DNA from: Oligoflexia bacterium
GTDB lineage: Bacteria > Bdellovibrionota > UBA1018 > CAIMNF01
Direction of reading: 5' to 3'
DNA: 26,605 bases
Assembly (NCBI GenBank): GCA_903858975.1
Contig: CAIOKW010000181.1
Location: forward strand, 1-26,605
The notes beneath the pieces were generated by a model. The model was not told the DNA's origin, did no database searches, and worked only from the letters and a program-made list of their open reading frames with translations. Positions 7,081-15,507 of this stretch are shown here, piece after piece; the stretch's first letter is position 1, and each line of letters starts with the position of its first letter. A program made the translations under genes and the position numbers.

Positions 7081-7983
7081 TTAGAGGAAAGCGCCACTCA
7101 CGTACATGTTGAACTGCATGTTCTTCGCAGCAGAAGCTGCGCTGCTGGTGTCGAGTCCAACGGGTTCCAAAGAAATGTATGGGCTTGCTGTCCAACCTTT
7201 GATGAATTCCCAGTTTGCACCGACATCGATTTCATTACTGTCGTTTACAGCGGCCGCGCCGCTTTTTCCTTGAGCTGCGAAGTCTGGCCAAATGGAAACC
7301 ATCGCAGATACTTTCTCGTTAATTTGATAATCGGTCTCAAACCAAGGATTTACCACTGAAGTGGTCACGGTGTTCGCTGCAGATGCTTTGTATAAACTGT
7401 GCTGATAAAGCATTCCGGTGTTGAAACTAAAGCGAGTGTTCTTTGGGCTAATATCAAGATTCGCGAGTAATTCTGGAGCAAAGAGTAATTCTTTCTTGAT
7501 TGCGCTTGAAGAGGTCGGAAGTTTGATTCTTGGAGAAAGAGAGAAATCCAAAAGGTCATTCTTAAATACGTGCTTAAAGTTTGCAACTGCGCGGTAATCA
7601 CCGTTTAGTACAGAAAGGCTTCCATTTCCAAGAATGGTGCGAATACGAGTTTCGATACCGAAATCAAGCTTCTCGCTGGTTTGTACCAAAAACTTGAAGC
7701 GGTGCTCAAGCTCACCTGGATCGCCACTGGCTTGGGTCAAACTTTCAGAGTTCAGGCCTGGGCCTTTGAAAATCCCTAAGTACTTAATTCTCAGTTGGGG
7801 TTTGCTTGGGTCTGCAACGATAGCTCCCGCATTGGCAACACTTGTGTTGGTAGAAGTTGCAGTAGTGCTTGCAGTGGTTGAAGTGGTTGCAGGAGTACTG
7901 ACCACGGTTGTGCTAGAAGTTTGAGCTAGCGCGTTATTGCTAAGAGCGAGTAAAAGAACGAGCAGACTATTTTTTGTTTTCAT
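7081..7983 (-). CDS. Secreted beta-rich protein, probable outer-membrane barrel
   Basis: 300 residues from the ATG at 7983, which has AAGGGGG 9 nt upstream; the longer in-frame start at 8037 lacks a ribosome binding site. Residues 1-20 (MKTKNSLLVLLLALSNNALA) are a signal peptide. Residues about 21-52 are almost pure Thr/Ser/Ala/Val, a flexible linker. The rest alternates polar and hydrophobic residues in short strands (RIKYLGIF, DFGIETRIRTIL, RAVANFKHVF, DFSLSPRIKL), as in a small beta-barrel, ending in FNMYVSGAFL. No named family is recognised. It forms a single-gene transcript between two terminators. A role as a porin-like or structural outer-membrane protein is an inference only. Confidence 0.75.
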   Translation of the reverse strand: MKTKNSLLVLLLALSNNALAQTSSTTVVSTPATTSTTASTTATSTNTSVANAGAIVADPSKPQLRIKYLGIFKGPGLNSESLTQASGDPGELEHRFKFLVQTSEKLDFGIETRIRTILGNGSLSVLNGDYRAVANFKHVFKNDLLDFSLSPRIKLPTSSSAIKKELLFAPELLANLDISPKNTRFSFNTGMLYQHSLYKASAANTVTTSVVNPWFETDYQINEKVSAMVSIWPDFAAQGKSGAAAVNDSNEIDVGANWEFIKGWTASPYISLEPVGLDTSSAASAAKNMQFNMYVSGAFL

Positions 7984-8132
7984 TTCGAAAACCCCCTTGA
8001 CTGAAAACAGGTTGGAGAAGCGTGCGCGAATAGTCAAAAAGAAAAAAACGGATTCCAGTCCGGAAAAAAGACTTTCAGAAACAAGTGCATAATGCGGCCC
8101 GTTGCGAAATTAAATAAATTTTGTGTACCGTC

Positions 8133-8173
8133 AAAAAAGAAACGGAGCCAAATTGGTATCAACTTGGCTCCGT
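8133..8173 (-). terminator. Rho-independent terminator after pnp
   Basis: A perfect 10-bp stem (plus-strand 8142-8151 ACGGAGCCAA with 8164-8173 TTGGCTCCGT) is followed on the minus strand by TTTC and six T (8133-8138). It lies 26 nt after the pnp stop. T-rich sequence on the plus-strand side (TTTTGTATTTT) means it could also stop plus-strand transcripts. Confidence 0.92.
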
Positions 8174-8199
8174 TTTGTATTTTCTACAAGGGTCTGAAT

Positions 8200-10434
8200 T
8201 TAGTTACGAGGACCGCGGTTTCCACCGAAGCCGCCGCCGCCTGGACGACGGTCACCGCCGCCGCTTGGGCGACGATCGCCTTGTGGGCGAGGCTCGCGCG
8301 GAGCAGGTGGCACGTATCCTTCTGGAGGAGTGAGGAGTGCTTTACGTGAAAGTCTCACTTTTCCTTGAGGATCTACTTCCAGAACTTTCACTTCAATGAT
8401 GTCACCTTCTTTGAGTACATCACTCACGTTATTAATTCTTTCGTAAGCAATTTCAGAGATGTGGAGAAGTCCATCTTGATTTGGAAGCACGCCGATGAAT
8501 GCTCCGAAGTCAGTGATCTTCTTCACAGGTCCTTTGTAAGTTTTGCCCACTTCAACAATCGCAATGATGTTCATGATCATCTCTACTGCTTTTGCCGCAG
8601 CCGCTGCATCGTTAGAAGCAACATTACAAGTACCATCGTCTTCGATGTTCACTTTAGCACCGGTCTTCGCGATGATGTCTTTGATCACTTTACCGCTTGG
8701 TCCGATTACTGCGCCAATTTGATCCACAGGAACTTTAACAGTTGTGATTCTTGGAGCATTTTTAGAGAGGTCGCCACGTGGAGAAGAAATCGCTTTCGCC
8801 ATTTCGCCCAAGATGTGGATCCGTCCATGATTGGCTTGCTCGAGAGCTTGCTTCATGATCGCGCCATCGACGCCTTCAATTTTAATGTCCATCTGAATTC
8901 CAGTGATCCCGTCTTTCGTTCCGGCCACTTTGAAATCCATATCCCCTAGGTGATCTTCATCGCCAAGGATGTCTGAAAGAACTGCCACGCGTGGGCCTTC
9001 TTTAATGAGACCCATTGCAATTCCGGCTACTGGCTTAATGAATGGAGCGCCTGCATCCATGAGTGACATAGAAGCTGCGCAAACCGATCCCATTGAAGAT
9101 GAACCATTTGATTCGAGGGTTTCGCACACGATACGAACGGTGTAAGGGAATTTTTCGTGCGGAGGCATCATCGCATGGATCGAGCGCTCAGCAAGAGCAC
9201 CGTGTCCGATTTCACGACGAGATTGGCCACCGAAACGACCTGCTTCACCTACACTGTACGGAGGAAAGTTGTAGTGGAGCATGAACTTGCCCATGGTGTT
9301 CTGGTACATGCTGTCGATGATTTGCTCATCGTCAGCAGTTCCAAGAGTAGTCACAGAAAGAACCTGTGTTTCACCGCGAGTGAAGAGTGCTGATCCGTGA
9401 GCGCTTGGTAAAAGTCCTGCTTCAACGGTGATCGGACGAATAGTCGTAGTATCGCGACCATCAATACGGATTTTTTCAGCAAGAATCATTTCACGCATCA
9501 AATTGTATTGAAGAAGTTCTACGAGGCGTTTTACTTCTTTTTCTTTTGCGTCAGCACCTTTAGGGTCGCTGTCTTTTAGGCTTGCTGGAACGAGAGCTTC
9601 CAAAGTTGCTTTCTTTGCATCTTTTACAAGTGTGTAACGAGTTTGTTTCTCTTTAGTGCGAAGTGCTTTGTTAAGCGCGTCTTTTGCAAGACCTTCTACT
9701 TGCTTCATCAGGTCAGCAGGGGTGCTGAGTGGAGTGAAGTCGCGTTTTGCTTTACCTGCTTTAGTGCGAAGTTCTTCGATCAATGCACATACTTTTTTCA
9801 CCTCTTCGTGACCTTGAAGGATCGCTGCAAGAACGTCTGCTTCGGGAACTTCCTGTGCTCCGCCTTCAACCATCATGATTGCATTCTTAGTTCCAGAAAC
9901 AACGATCTCCATGTCCGATTCAGTTTGACGTTGGTTCCAAGTTGGATTCACCACGAACTGGCCATTGATCCGGCCCATGCGAACTGCTGCGGTTGGACCG
10001 CTGAATGGGATGTTAGAGATATGAAGTGCGGCACCGGCTCCGATAGAAGCAGCCATTTCAGGATCTGCTTCAAGATCAACTGAAAGGATGGTCGCGATCA
10101 CTTGAGTGTCGTGATAGTAGCCTTCTGGGAAAAGTGGACGGTTCGGGCGATCGATCAAACGAGCTGCGAGAGTTGATTCGTTTGAAGGGCGACCTTCGCG
10201 TTTTAGAAAGCTTCCAGGGATTTTTCCAGCAGCGTAGAAACGTTCAGCGTACTCAACAGTGAGTGGCATGAAATCGATGCCTGGCTTTGGATCTTTGTTG
10301 GATACTGCAGTAACGAGTACTCGGGTATCTCCGTAGTGAACGAGAATAGAGGCATCCGCTTGCTTGGCCATCTTTCCAGTTTCTAGGGTGAGGGTCTTTC
10401 CACCGAGCTGCATTGAAACGGTTTGAATATTCAT
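8200..10434 (-). CDS. pnp: Polyribonucleotide nucleotidyltransferase (PNPase)
   Basis: 744 residues. It degrades RNA 3' to 5' by phosphorolysis and is a core part of RNA turnover. Two RNase PH domains are present (about 1-230 and 310-545); the second contains GDMDFKVAGT, whose Asp residues bind the catalytic metal in this family, and the SSSMGSVCAASMSLMDAG block. A KH domain follows (about 550-615, VIGPSGKVIKDI), then an S1 domain (about 620-690, ending VRLSRKALL). The C-terminal 30 residues are Arg/Gly/Pro-rich (repeated GDRRP and GGG) and probably bind RNA. AAGGA lies close upstream of the ATG. rpsO is directly upstream, the classic rpsO-pnp order, with a long hairpin between them. Confidence 0.97.
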   Translation of the reverse strand: MNIQTVSMQLGGKTLTLETGKMAKQADASILVHYGDTRVLVTAVSNKDPKPGIDFMPLTVEYAERFYAAGKIPGSFLKREGRPSNESTLAARLIDRPNRPLFPEGYYHDTQVIATILSVDLEADPEMAASIGAGAALHISNIPFSGPTAAVRMGRINGQFVVNPTWNQRQTESDMEIVVSGTKNAIMMVEGGAQEVPEADVLAAILQGHEEVKKVCALIEELRTKAGKAKRDFTPLSTPADLMKQVEGLAKDALNKALRTKEKQTRYTLVKDAKKATLEALVPASLKDSDPKGADAKEKEVKRLVELLQYNLMREMILAEKIRIDGRDTTTIRPITVEAGLLPSAHGSALFTRGETQVLSVTTLGTADDEQIIDSMYQNTMGKFMLHYNFPPYSVGEAGRFGGQSRREIGHGALAERSIHAMMPPHEKFPYTVRIVCETLESNGSSSMGSVCAASMSLMDAGAPFIKPVAGIAMGLIKEGPRVAVLSDILGDEDHLGDMDFKVAGTKDGITGIQMDIKIEGVDGAIMKQALEQANHGRIHILGEMAKAISSPRGDLSKNAPRITTVKVPVDQIGAVIGPSGKVIKDIIAKTGAKVNIEDDGTCNVASNDAAAAAKAVEMIMNIIAIVEVGKTYKGPVKKITDFGAFIGVLPNQDGLLHISEIAYERINNVSDVLKEGDIIEVKVLEVDPQGKVRLSRKALLTPPEGYVPPAPREPRPQGDRRPSGGGDRRPGGGGFGGNRGPRN

Positions 10435-10511
10435 GTGTTTTCCTTTTTGATTCTTTTTGTATAAAGAGGATGGTTTTCGGCCCTTCGCTTTTTAGTAAAA
10501 AAGTTAGAGGC

Positions 10512-10577
10512 TAAAAATAAAAACTGCGGAGACACTGGTTCGCTTCAAGTAGAAAGAGGCGAGTGTTCCGCAGTTTT
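10512..10577 (-). terminator. Long hairpin between rpsO and pnp (terminator and possible RNase III site)
   Basis: Arms 10520-10530 (AAAACTGCGGA) and 10567-10577 (TCCGCAGTTTT) pair perfectly over 11 bp. The stem then continues through ACACT/AGTGT past one bulged G, and further short pairing (TTCGC with GCGAG) is possible. On the minus strand the stem is followed by TTTTTATTTTT, so it can act as a rho-independent terminator of rpsO. In E. coli the equivalent rpsO-pnp region carries a terminator and an RNase III hairpin through which PNPase controls itself. The position and length here suit such a role, but that is inferred. Confidence 0.8.
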
Positions 10578-10583
10578 AAAAAA

Positions 10584-10874
10584 TTATTTACGGAGTTCGA
10601 GTTTAGCGAGAAGTCCAACGTACTTAGATTCATCTTTTGACTTCAAGTAGTTCAAAAGACGGCGACGTTGTCCGACAAGCTTAAGAAGACCCAAGCGTGA
10701 AGCATGGTCTTTAGAGTGTTTTTGGAAGTGTGGATTCAAAGTATTAATACGATCTGTGATCAGAGCGATTTGAACTTCAGTGCTTCCTGAATTGGCAGCA
10801 GTTGCGCCGAAATTTTGAACGAGGTTTGCTTTTTTAGCTTTAATTTCTGTTTTACGAGCTTTACCCATTTGCAT
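10584..10874 (-). CDS. rpsO: 30S ribosomal protein S15 (uS15)
   Basis: 96 residues; S15 is usually 88-90. It binds 16S rRNA early in assembly of the small subunit platform. The family pattern is clear: GSTEVQIALITDRINTLNPHF, then HSKDHASRLGLLKLVGQRRRLLNYLK. AAGGAA sits about 9 nt upstream of the first ATG (MQMGKARK); the second ATG at 10868 would be further away, so I chose the first. The N terminus is a few residues longer than usual. It is upstream of pnp, as in most bacteria. Confidence 0.96.
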   Translation of the reverse strand: MQMGKARKTEIKAKKANLVQNFGATAANSGSTEVQIALITDRINTLNPHFQKHSKDHASRLGLLKLVGQRRRLLNYLKSKDESKYVGLLAKLELRK

Positions 10875-10977
10875 GTGTATATATTCCTTACTGAGTACTT
10901 TTCTTACTTTTTATTTCGTTAAGGGGTAACACATTTAAGCAAATCCTGTAAAGAAAGATCTAGTGGAACGATTCTGT

Positions 10978-12039
10978 CTACTTTAGGTGGGGCTCGAGTC
11001 TTTTCCTGAGCTTTTCAATCAATTTTGCCTCAATCTGCCGGACGCGCTCTCGAGTCAGACCAAATTCGTCAGCTACTTCTTGAAGGGTTTTAGGCTCCTC
11101 GGCTAAAATGCGGGCCCCTAAGACCATTCTTTCCTTTTCATTGAGCTCACTCATGAAGGGGGGGATCTCTTTTTCAAGGATCTTGAGCCACTCATCTCGG
11201 ACTAGCATCACCTCGGCCGACTCCCTCGAATCAAACAAACTATTGAGTAGAGAGGTCCCGGGAGCATCGGGATGCATTGCGTGCGGCGCGTCGAGCGACA
11301 TCTCTGCACCCGGAGAGAGGAGTCGTTGCTCCATCTCGATGACATCTTTTTCTTTCACGTCGAGATTATGCGCAATGAGGGCCGGCCCGGCGTGAATGCC
11401 TTGGGCCTCGAGTCGCTGCTTTTCCCGCATGAGGTGATAGAAGAGCTTTTTTTGGGCCTGGGAGGTTCCCACTCGAACTAAGCGAAAGTTATCGAGCAGG
11501 TATTTTAGAATATAAGAGCGAATCCACCAAGTTGCGTAGTAACCGAGGCGAACTCCTTTGGTGGGGTCATATTTAGACACAGCCTTCATCAGGCCGATGT
11601 TGCCTTCTTGAATCAGGTCGAGGAGGTTGTGGTACATCGATCGGTATTCGTAAGCGATCCGAACGACGTTTCTCAGATTGGCTGAAACCAGCATTTTGGC
11701 CGCATTGACGTCTCCGGCCTCCTGCATTCTTTTTGCAAGCGCTTGTTCTTGCTCAAGAGTCAGAACGGGTGCGTTCCTAATTTCATGGAGGTAGCGCTTC
11801 AGCGGATCCGAGGGGATAAGATTTTTTTCAGTTTTATCGAGTAGGCCCGAGTCATAGGGATTGTAGGCAACTGGCAGCGCTTCATCCGAGTCTTCTTCTG
11901 GCAGCTCGTCATCGCTTTCGTCCAGTTCAACAATTTTGTTCGCTTTGACTTCAATGGCGTCATTCTCTTTCATTTTGGATGGTAGAGAATCTGCAGGCTT
12001 TTTGAGTGATTTTGTCTTGGGCTTGCCGCTTTTTGCCAT
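10978..12039 (-). CDS. Sigma-70 family sigma factor, RpoH-like
   Basis: 353 residues from the ATG at 12039, which has AGGA 8 nt upstream; the open frame reaches 12075, but that ATG has no ribosome binding site. Residues about 1-75 are a charged, low-complexity lead (Lys-rich, then Asp/Glu-rich). Region 1.2 follows (DPLKRYLHEIRNAPVLT), region 2 (NLRNVVRIAYEYR, LIQEGNIGLMKAV, YATWWIRSYI), a stretch AQKKLFYHLMREKQRL resembling the RpoH box, and region 4 with a helix-turn-helix (TLQEVADEFGLTRERVRQIEAKL). The absence of a full region 1.1 and the RpoH-box-like segment favour a heat-shock-type or other alternative sigma over the housekeeping RpoD. Which regulon it serves cannot be read from the sequence. 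Confidence 0.88.
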   Translation of the reverse strand: MAKSGKPKTKSLKKPADSLPSKMKENDAIEVKANKIVELDESDDELPEEDSDEALPVAYNPYDSGLLDKTEKNLIPSDPLKRYLHEIRNAPVLTLEQEQALAKRMQEAGDVNAAKMLVSANLRNVVRIAYEYRSMYHNLLDLIQEGNIGLMKAVSKYDPTKGVRLGYYATWWIRSYILKYLLDNFRLVRVGTSQAQKKLFYHLMREKQRLEAQGIHAGPALIAHNLDVKEKDVIEMEQRLLSPGAEMSLDAPHAMHPDAPGTSLLNSLFDSRESAEVMLVRDEWLKILEKEIPPFMSELNEKERMVLGARILAEEPKTLQEVADEFGLTRERVRQIEAKLIEKLRKRLEPHLK

Positions 12040-12088
12040 GGTTTTTCCTGTTGCGGTTTCGAGAATATCATACATAGTGAAAAGTTGA

Positions 12089-13423
12089 ATGAGGCACGAA
12101 GCGAAAAAGCATATTTACCCGAATGGATTGACTCTCATCGTAGACGAGGCGCCGCAATTAAAGTCCGTCGCCATTGGCGCGTGGGTTAAAACAGGCTCTC
12201 GATATGAAGCTCGGGAATCTTGGGGGATGTGTCATTTCTTGGAGCACATGATCTTCAAGGGGAGCGAAAAGCGGGGTGCTGCTGAAATTTCAAAAGATGT
12301 GGACCGAGTGGGTGGAGACTTTAATGCCTTCACTTCGCGTGAGCACACTTGCTTTCATTTCTATCTTCCTTTTCAAGAAGTCAGCCTTGGTGCGACTCTC
12401 CTCAAAGAAATTCTTTTTAAGCCTCTGTTTGCAAAAAAAGAAATAGAGAAGGAACGCCAGGTGGTCCTTCAAGAAATTGCGATGACCAAGGAGAGTCCCG
12501 AAGAAGATTCATTTGATCGATTTCTTGAGAAATCTTATGGGAATCATCCACTCGGACGAAATATTTTGGGGACCGCGGAAAGTGTTCAGTCCTTAGATCG
12601 AAAAAAAGTTTCTCGGTTTTTTCATGAGCATTACCGACCTGAAAATATGGTCCTTGCCGTTTCAGGGGCAATCACCTTTGAAAAAGCAAAACGTGAGTTT
12701 TCCCTGATTGGTGAATCGACGTGGCCAGGTCGGGATAAGGCGCGAGATTTGAAGCCTGCCTGGGGTGCGAACCCGCCCGATGGTACTGATCCTGGATTTT
12801 GGTGGATGAACGAAAAGTCTGAACAGGCCCATGTCGTGTATGGCTTTTCAGCTCCAGTAAAAAATCAAAAGGAACGTGTGATCTCCACCATGATTCAACA
12901 GCACCTTGGTGGTGGAATGAGTTCGGTGTTGTTTGATCAAATTCGCGAGAAAAAAGGCTGGGCCTATACCGTTTATGCGAGCGCAATTCAGTTTCTCGAC
13001 ACTTCAAACTTTTCAATCTACGCGGGAGTAAAGGCCGACAAGGTCCTTGGAACTTTAAAGGTGATGACCCAAGAGCTTCACAAGGTGGCCCGGGAGGGGA
13101 TTCCCCTGCAAGATCTGAAGCGGATTAAAGATAGTTTGGTTTACTCTTATGAGCTCTCTTTGGAGAGTTCTGAGTCCAGAATGATGACGATCTCTAGCTC
13201 CGAGCTTTTCTTTAAAAAGGGATTTACCTTTAAAGCCTACGAAGAGCTCATTCGTTCTATTCGTGTTTCCGATACGCAGGAGCTCATGCAAGAGTGGATC
13301 AAGAATCATCGCCCCACTGTTCTGGTTCTTAGTCAGAAGCCCAAAAGCAGAGAAGCCTGGCAAGCGATCAAATCTGAAGCTTTGAAGCTCACCGGGCTTC
13401 CCCTGGTTCTTGAAGAAATCTAA
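12089..13423 (+). CDS. M16-family zinc metallopeptidase (processing-peptidase-like)
   Basis: 444 residues, the usual size of a bacterial half-sized M16 (inverzincin) protein. The inverted zinc motif is H49-F-L-E52-H53, with E129 (in ERQVVLQEIAM) as the third ligand 76 residues on. The C-terminal half has GGGMSSVLFDQIREKKGWAY, matching the substrate-binding region of the family. All catalytic residues are present, so it should be an active peptidase on its own or as a dimer. No signal peptide is seen, so it is probably cytoplasmic. It diverges from the sigma factor gene, with a 49-nt gap that must hold both promoters or overlap into coding sequence. M16 genes near rpsO-pnp are common in bacteria. 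Confidence 0.93.
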   Translation: MRHEAKKHIYPNGLTLIVDEAPQLKSVAIGAWVKTGSRYEARESWGMCHFLEHMIFKGSEKRGAAEISKDVDRVGGDFNAFTSREHTCFHFYLPFQEVSLGATLLKEILFKPLFAKKEIEKERQVVLQEIAMTKESPEEDSFDRFLEKSYGNHPLGRNILGTAESVQSLDRKKVSRFFHEHYRPENMVLAVSGAITFEKAKREFSLIGESTWPGRDKARDLKPAWGANPPDGTDPGFWWMNEKSEQAHVVYGFSAPVKNQKERVISTMIQQHLGGGMSSVLFDQIREKKGWAYTVYASAIQFLDTSNFSIYAGVKADKVLGTLKVMTQELHKVAREGIPLQDLKRIKDSLVYSYELSLESSESRMMTISSSELFFKKGFTFKAYEELIRSIRVSDTQELMQEWIKNHRPTVLVLSQKPKSREAWQAIKSEALKLTGLPLVLEEI

Positions 13424-13430
13424 ATTGAAA

Positions 13431-14180
13431 CTATTTCTTACGTTTGCGTAGAATCGAAATTAAGATAAATCCGATTGCGCCGATACCGCCATAGAAATAG
13501 ATGGGGTCATTCATGAGGGCTGCCAGAGCACTCGGCTTTGGTTTTGGAGCCTCTTCACCCGCACCTTGAACAGAGCCAAATACGGTATCGCCACTGACGC
13601 CACTTGGAATTTTTGCATTCTTGAAAAGGTCACTCGAAGCGGGAGCTGCGTTGAGCCCACCATCTCGACGAAAGGCTTTCAGTGATTTGACCATTTCCTC
13701 AAACTGAGGAGCGTATTCTTGATACTTGTTTTTATTGACCGAGTAAGTCACCAAGATCCCAATCCCGTCCGTTACGGTTGCAAGGTAACGGGTGTAGAAA
13801 CCTGGAATCTCCGATTCCAAATGAAGTGCATCAACCCATGCACGGTCTTGAATGGTTTTATTTTGAGCATAGCTGACGGTAGAGGTCACCGGTTTGCCTT
13901 GAGCATTTGAATAGGACTTAGGAGTTTTCAGATAAGACACATATTGATCAAGCGTGTCCTGTTCGCCCTGAATTTTTGCAGCCAGAATAATAATGGCCTC
14001 TTTTTTCTTAGTCGCGTCTTGTTGATTTTGGCAAACCCACTCCGTTCCCTCTAAAATACAAACCCAAGCAGAAGGGAGATCGAACTCAACAAATTGATTG
14101 GCCCACTTAGCGGCCTGCGATGGTGGTGAAAATAAAATTCCTGATAAAATTGCCAAACAACCCAGTAGAGATTGCTTCAT
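13431..14180 (-). CDS. Secreted protein with C-terminal membrane anchor and basic tail
   Basis: 249 residues from the ATG at 14180, which has AAGGGGAG about 9 nt upstream; the longer in-frame start at 14234 overlaps the preceding gene and is not favoured. Residues 1-23 form a signal peptide ending SQA. The mature region (FVEFDLPSAWVCILEGTEWVC onward) carries a close Cys pair that could form a disulphide. The C terminus is a Pro/Lys-rich linker, then a hydrophobic segment starting FYGGIGAIGF and a RKRKK end. This three-part tail resembles C-terminal sorting signals such as GlyGly-CTERM, or may be a simple tail anchor. The core matches no family I recognise. It lies 16 nt after the barrel protein gene and is probably co-transcribed with it. 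Confidence 0.75.
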   Translation of the reverse strand: MKQSLLGCLAILSGILFSPPSQAAKWANQFVEFDLPSAWVCILEGTEWVCQNQQDATKKKEAIIILAAKIQGEQDTLDQYVSYLKTPKSYSNAQGKPVTSTVSYAQNKTIQDRAWVDALHLESEIPGFYTRYLATVTDGIGILVTYSVNKNKYQEYAPQFEEMVKSLKAFRRDGGLNAAPASSDLFKNAKIPSGVSGDTVFGSVQGAGEEAPKPKPSALAALMNDPIYFYGGIGAIGFILISILRKRKK

Positions 14181-14196
14181 TCCGTTTTTCTCCCCT

Positions 14197-15489
14197 TTAT
14201 CGCAGAAGTCTTCGTGCGATAGATCCCGTTTCAATCCAGTGGTCTTGATAATATTCTACCACAATCAATGCGGCCTCTTCACTATTTACGTGGGTGACTT
14301 TTGCTCTCGCAATCGGTTGATTCTCCATGAAAATGTCAAAAAGCTGTCCTTTTTCAACGGAATCCGTTGAGCCTTTATCGATTTTTACCAAGAAGAGCTG
14401 ATCGTTATAGGAGCGAACTGCCGCCTCCAAATCATAGCTTGAAAATCCTTTGATCGATGAAGGGGGAGGCGTTCGTTTGTTTAATTTCACAGGTGTCTTA
14501 GGGCTAGGTTCTGGATCTTCGCCACCCAGAGGTGCAAAATCAAATGTGACCCCTAAAGAAACCATGATTCCACTCGGGATGTCGGTGCCCATGAGAGGGG
14601 AATCAATCCCAGCGTAAATCGTATGACCCGCCTGAGTTTTGTATCCTATTTTTCCATGAGCTCCGAGCCAAGCAGGGTTCACGCCATTGATGAGCATGCT
14701 CCCTCCTGAGCCCGTGAGTCGATCTGAAACCGTATTGAGGAGGGTAGTTGAGTCGTGAGTTGCGATATCTGTTTTCAGCGATACCTGACCCATCACTCCG
14801 CCTTCAAAGAGAAAACCCCGGTAGGCAGGATCGCGCTTCAGAATAAGGCTCCAAGGAATCGCCGAGGAAAACCCCTTCGAGCGGTACGTGTATCCTAGGC
14901 CTCCTTCTAAATAAAAATCAGTGATCGAGAGGAGTCGAAGGGGGGTTTCCGTGAAAATCCCCGCAGTCATATCCGTTGACCCGTCTCCAAGATAGGCGTT
15001 ACCACTGGATTTCGCGGCCGAGTTTGAATAAGCGGACACCCGCACTTCACCTTGAAGGTTAAGGCTAAAACTTCCATCTGAATTAAAAGCACGATAAGCA
15101 AAACCGCCTAGGCAGTCTCCGAGCCCAAAGTTGGAAGAGTCTCGTTGATTAGGGACTTGAACTTTTGCCGAAAGAAGCGAGAACCTCGAAAAAATAAAGA
15201 AGTCGTTATTGACTCCATAGTTGGCATTGAGGTCAACCAGCATTCGGGTGTTACTGGCCGATGCAGGAAGGGCAACTGAATTGGAGTTGTCATCAAAATT
15301 GCTGGAGGTAGAGAAGTATCCGGCGCGCGGTTCCAAAATCAGACCCGCATGGGATCCGGTGTGGTTCTCCCAGTACTGAAGCATCGGATGGGCGAACCCC
15401 TCTGAGCTAAATGAAAAAAGCGCAAATAATATCAGAAATTTAGTGATACGCCGTCCCAAAACCGAACCTTGAGTTTTCATGTCTTTCAT
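14197..15489 (-). CDS. Predicted outer-membrane beta-barrel with extra C-terminal domain
   Basis: 430 residues. An N-terminal signal peptide (about 1-33, ending GFA) is followed by about 290 residues of alternating-pattern strands rich in Gly, Ser and aromatics (FFIFSRFSLL, FSLNLQGEVRVSAY, FYLEGGLGYTYRS, IMVSLGVTFDF), typical of an outer-membrane barrel. After a Pro-rich linker (about 325-348) comes an 80-residue domain (QLFLVKIDKGSTDSVEKGQL, then IARAKVTHVNSEEAALIVVE) that looks like a small beta-barrel or SH3-like fold, similar in style to the C-terminal domain of periplasmic proteins such as FlgT. AAAGG lies 5 nt before the ATG at 15489; the ATG at 15480 is possible. It is followed at 16 nt by the tail-anchored secreted protein. 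Family not identified. Confidence 0.7.
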   Translation of the reverse strand: MKDMKTQGSVLGRRITKFLILFALFSFSSEGFAHPMLQYWENHTGSHAGLILEPRAGYFSTSSNFDDNSNSVALPASASNTRMLVDLNANYGVNNDFFIFSRFSLLSAKVQVPNQRDSSNFGLGDCLGGFAYRAFNSDGSFSLNLQGEVRVSAYSNSAAKSSGNAYLGDGSTDMTAGIFTETPLRLLSITDFYLEGGLGYTYRSKGFSSAIPWSLILKRDPAYRGFLFEGGVMGQVSLKTDIATHDSTTLLNTVSDRLTGSGGSMLINGVNPAWLGAHGKIGYKTQAGHTIYAGIDSPLMGTDIPSGIMVSLGVTFDFAPLGGEDPEPSPKTPVKLNKRTPPPSSIKGFSSYDLEAAVRSYNDQLFLVKIDKGSTDSVEKGQLFDIFMENQPIARAKVTHVNSEEAALIVVEYYQDHWIETGSIARRLLR

Positions 15490-15497
15490 CCTAACCT
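15469..15497 (+). promoter_or_regulatory. Candidate sigma-70-type promoter for maeB
   Basis: TTGAGT (15469-15474) and TAACCT (15492-15497) are separated by 17 nt, each matching 3-4 of six consensus bases including the key outer ones. Transcription would start about 15503-15505, roughly 20 nt before the maeB ATG. It lies inside the 5' end of the divergent barrel gene. Based on motif match only. Confidence 0.35.
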
Positions 15498-15507
15498 TTG
15501 TCCACTA

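Noticed and set aside
8041..8072. Small hairpin with T7 on the minus strand in the pnp to barrel-protein gap
   Set aside because: Only 4 bp of stem (CGGA/TCCG) and T-rich on both sides; the strong terminator at 8133-8173 already ends the pnp transcript.
8365..8949. 194-codon open frame on the plus strand inside pnp
   Set aside because: It is antisense to a strongly conserved pnp region; the translation is rich in His, Phe, Ser and Cys with no domain pattern, as expected of a shadow frame.
9643..10083. 146-codon plus-strand open frame inside pnp
   Set aside because: Antisense shadow of the first RNase PH domain, with Cys/Phe-rich low-quality translation and no ribosome binding site.
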